The position numbers were made by a program, and so were the translations under genes. The notes beneath the pieces are model-generated. The model was not told the origin of the DNA and ran no database searches. It was given only the letters and a program-made list of their open reading frames with translations. This document shows, in pieces, positions 61,736 through 64,000 of a stretch of 64,000 bases of DNA. The stretch lies in contig WBMQ01000002.1 in the NCBI GenBank assembly GCA_016630905.1, positions 1,736,001 to 1,800,000 on the forward strand, written 5' to 3'. This DNA is from Capillidium heterosporum (taxonomy: Eukaryota > Entomophthoromycota > Entomophthoromycetes > Entomophthorales > Capillidiaceae). Position 1 is the first letter of the stretch. The number at the start of each line of letters is the position of its first letter.

Positions 61736-62540
61736 TGGGATAATGTTCACCTTACTACGGCTATACATAGGCACTTTGCCTATTGTTGATGAAGTTGTTG
61801 GCTAGATATTAAATCTCTTAGATTAGACTTCATTTAATAGTTATTTGGTTATAAATTATATGATAACTGCAATAATAACATGTAGAATTAAATTATATAG
61901 TCTAGACTATACTATCATTAGCTTGGATATTTCCAATCGGAAAATTGCTTTCAGAACTTGACAGTTTAACTGCATATGGATCAAGTCTATGAATATCAAT
62001 AGTTTCCATAGTAAATCCATACTAAATTGGGTGTTAATGCGCCAATAACCTTGAATTTGCCGCTTCCTTTTCGGAATTAGTTGTCTGAAATAAACAAATT
62101 AAATTGGGTTTTTAGACAACTAAATCCGTACAGGTAGTGATTCAAAAGTAATTAGTGTTCATAAAATTTGATACATACATGGATAAAGTTTTTTGAAGTC
62201 TAGCAATCCAATGTATACTATTTTGTTACTCCGATAATAAAATCGTTAAATTTAGTGGTTTCTATATGTTTTGAGACATCTTAAAGTTATTGGTCTTCTT
62301 AATATGCTATACATATTCTAAAACCTCAATTTCAACGAAACCGGTTCCTTTTATGTTTTCCCTTACATCATGACCGACTTGAAACTTCAAACTCTTGAAA
62401 ATTTACTGTAAATCGAAGCGTCTGCCAGAGGAATATCAGTATATCGTATATATTGTTGACCGCCCCTTATAAAATCGAAAGCTTTCAGATATACATTCAG
62501 CTTTACAGCTTTTGAACATAGACTTCGAAACCGATTTCAA
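61736..62540. other. Spacer between the two GDSL copies
   Basis: About 800 AT-rich bases. The CTTATAAAATCG stretch at about 62465 lies some 75 bases before the intact gene's start and is TATA-like. No gene seen. Confidence 0.5.
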
Positions 62541-63570
62541 ATGAAATATCCACTACTGTCGTTAACTTTGGTAACTTTACTCCACCCAATATTAGCCAAA
62601 TATGTCACCGGTCCCAGTCCATGTACCGGCGAACTTCCAGTGCCCAAAGTTGAGACTCCGTACGCCCCAAACTTGCCGCAATTGGATCGGATGATCGTAT
62701 TAGGGGACAGCTTGAGTGATGTAAACAACTTGTATACAACTACCGGCGGGCTATTGCCCAACCACAAGTACTACTGCAAGGGTAGGTTCTCCAACGGTAG
62801 GGTGTGGGTAGAGTTTCTACACGATCTATTGGAAATTAAGCTGGATAAAAAGATCGGCATGACCAACTATGCCGTAGGCGGCGCCACTTCCAGCAACAAG
62901 CTGGGAGTTCTCCTACGTAAGTTCTACTTTCAACCTTTAGTTACTAAAATTCATCATTCTAGCTGCCATCAGCAGTCTGTACGATCAGGCAACTGACAAG
63001 TTAGAATCGTTCAAGAACTCGACTGGAACTTATGACTTCAGCAATAGCCTGTTCACACTGTGGATGGGAGGTAATGACTACTTTATACCAGAAGTCATCC
63101 CTGAGAAGGTGGTGCATGAGGTCGAAAGCGTCTTGTACATCCTCCTAGTCAAGAACAAGGTAGGACACTTAATAATTGGCGATCATCCGCCCATCAACCG
63201 TCCACTGCAGGTGAATACCGCTGAAGAGACGGCAGTCAAAGCCGATATGACCTATCTGCACAACCGATTGTTAAATGAATCTATAGAAAAAATAACGAAG
63301 CTGGCTCAAAGCCACGGATTGAACCCTAAAATCACCTACTTTAAGACTTTGGACTATTTAGGTCCACTTCTCAGCTATCAGCTCGACAACCCACTCTTTG
63401 AAAAGCCATATGTGGCCGATAAGAAGTGCATGACCAATTTCGATCATAAGGCTCATATCTGCTCCGACCCCGATCACTCCGCCTTTTGGGATATCGATCA
63501 CCCAACCACGAAGACTCATAGATATTTGGGGGCTGAGATATTCAAAAAGTTTGTCAACGACTACCTGTAG
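62541..63570 (+). CDS. Secreted GDSL/SGNH-hydrolase (lipase/esterase family)
   Basis: Two exons, 62541-62916 and 62963-63570 (46-nt intron), give 327 residues. Signal peptide MKYPLLSLTLVTLLHPILA. The four SGNH blocks are present: block I RMIVLGDSLSDVNNLY with the nucleophile Ser; block II, the Gly in MTNYAVGGATSSN; block III LWMGGNDYF with oxyanion Asn; and block V WDIDHPTTKTH with the catalytic Asp-His pair. The segment YYCKGRFSNGRVWVEFLHDL is typical of the fungal GDSL esterase branch related to cholinesterase-like and LCAT-like GDSL lipases. Four or more Cys in the mature protein suit an extracellular enzyme. The substrate cannot be read from sequence. The damaged tandem paralogue lies directly upstream. 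Confidence 0.9.
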
Positions 63571-64000
63571 GTTGGATAGATAAATAGAAAGAAATAAAAT
63601 TTAATTAATTTTTCAGCCTTTACAGTTTTAATTTCTATAGTAATATATATGTTTTATTTAGAGCAGTATTTTGGAACTGTACACTTTGATTCCACTAGTA
63701 CTGAATTTAGGGCAAGTTTATCATATGTATTATCGATACGACAGCTATTGCTATATAAAGATCATATAAAAAATGAACCAAACTTTTCCAATATTTCTGA
63801 TAAATAGATTTTTATTTCTAAACACATCTCAAATTTGATTAATTTTCAGCTACAGTTATGGATACAGAGTATTCAACAGTAAAACTATTGAGATGTAGAT
63901 GGAAAAAATAGCTTATCAAAAGCTTGAATACGGATTCTAGAAGGTATTATAGATAAATATACGATAGCAAGTTGCAAGTCAAAAAACTACTAGAGTTTAA
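63571..64000. other. Right-edge 3' flank
   Basis: About 430 AT-rich bases downstream of the GDSL gene. An AATAAA-like AAATAAAATT lies just after the stop and may serve as polyadenylation signal. No further gene is visible before the window ends. Confidence 0.45.

Overview
The window is nuclear DNA from a fungus, most probably an early-diverging, non-Dikarya lineage; I favour an entomophthoralean (Conidiobolus-like) fungus, but that is inference. The signs are: conserved fungal genes (HIS6 in its eukaryotic form, LRG1-type LIM-RhoGAP, DEF1, UFO1-like, RNA1, RCN1, NOP8); many very short introns (mostly about 38-60 nt, nearly all GT...AG, often ending in TTTAG); AT-rich spacers; secreted trypsin-like proteases; and two genes that ascomycete and basidiomycete model fungi usually lack, an Integrator subunit 7 homologue and a 7-dehydrocholesterol reductase. 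No prokaryotic operons, CRISPR arrays, rRNA genes or convincing tRNA genes were seen.

Layout. 1-7.3 kb: 3' end of an unknown gene, sphingosine-1-phosphate lyase (minus), then two tandem secreted trypsin-like genes; the first is damaged (frameshift between signal peptide and protease domain, catalytic Ser replaced by Gly), the second intact. 8.8-10.3 kb: nine-exon glutathione-dependent formaldehyde dehydrogenase with one surplus base in its last exon. 11.1-12.4 kb: decayed F-box/LRR gene. 13.3-16.1 kb: DEF1-like (minus). 16.2-18.0 kb: two weak coding stretches on the minus strand, both apparently damaged. 18.5-19.7 kb: HIS6, ten exons. 20.8-21.9 kb: SANT-like/coiled-coil protein. 22.4-24.5 kb: F-box/WD40/UIM protein resembling Ufo1 (minus). 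24.9-26.2 kb: mitochondrial transcription factor B/Dim1-like methyltransferase. 26.6-29.9 kb: INTS7-like. 30.6-31.3 kb: calcipressin. 32.0-32.7 kb: glycolipid transfer protein (minus). 33.6-36.2 kb: RFA1. 37.3-38.8 kb: sterol delta-7 reductase. 39.6-41.2 kb: WD40 protein (minus). 41.8-44.0 kb: NOP8/NOL8. 45.2-47.4 kb: TRAPP II accessory-like protein. 48.4-49.6 kb: RanGAP (minus). 50.9-51.5 kb: secreted Gly/Asn-rich protein. 52.2-53.9 kb: SNX-BAR sorting nexin. 54.8-55.8 kb: Ser/Asn-rich hypothetical. 56.5-59.8 kb: LRG1-like LIM-RhoGAP (minus). 60.8-61.7 kb: decayed GDSL lipase; 62.5-63.6 kb: its intact paralogue.

Most genes are single-copy housekeeping genes with no operon-like logic. Sphingolipid metabolism appears twice (S1P lyase, glycolipid transfer protein) and sterol metabolism once. 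The accessory part consists of secreted hydrolases and an F-box/LRR family member, and each of these families shows a decayed copy here, which indicates local birth-and-death evolution. Exon boundaries were worked out by hand from GT/AG signals and reading-frame continuity. Where exon sums are quoted they divide by three, except in the genes flagged as frameshifted.
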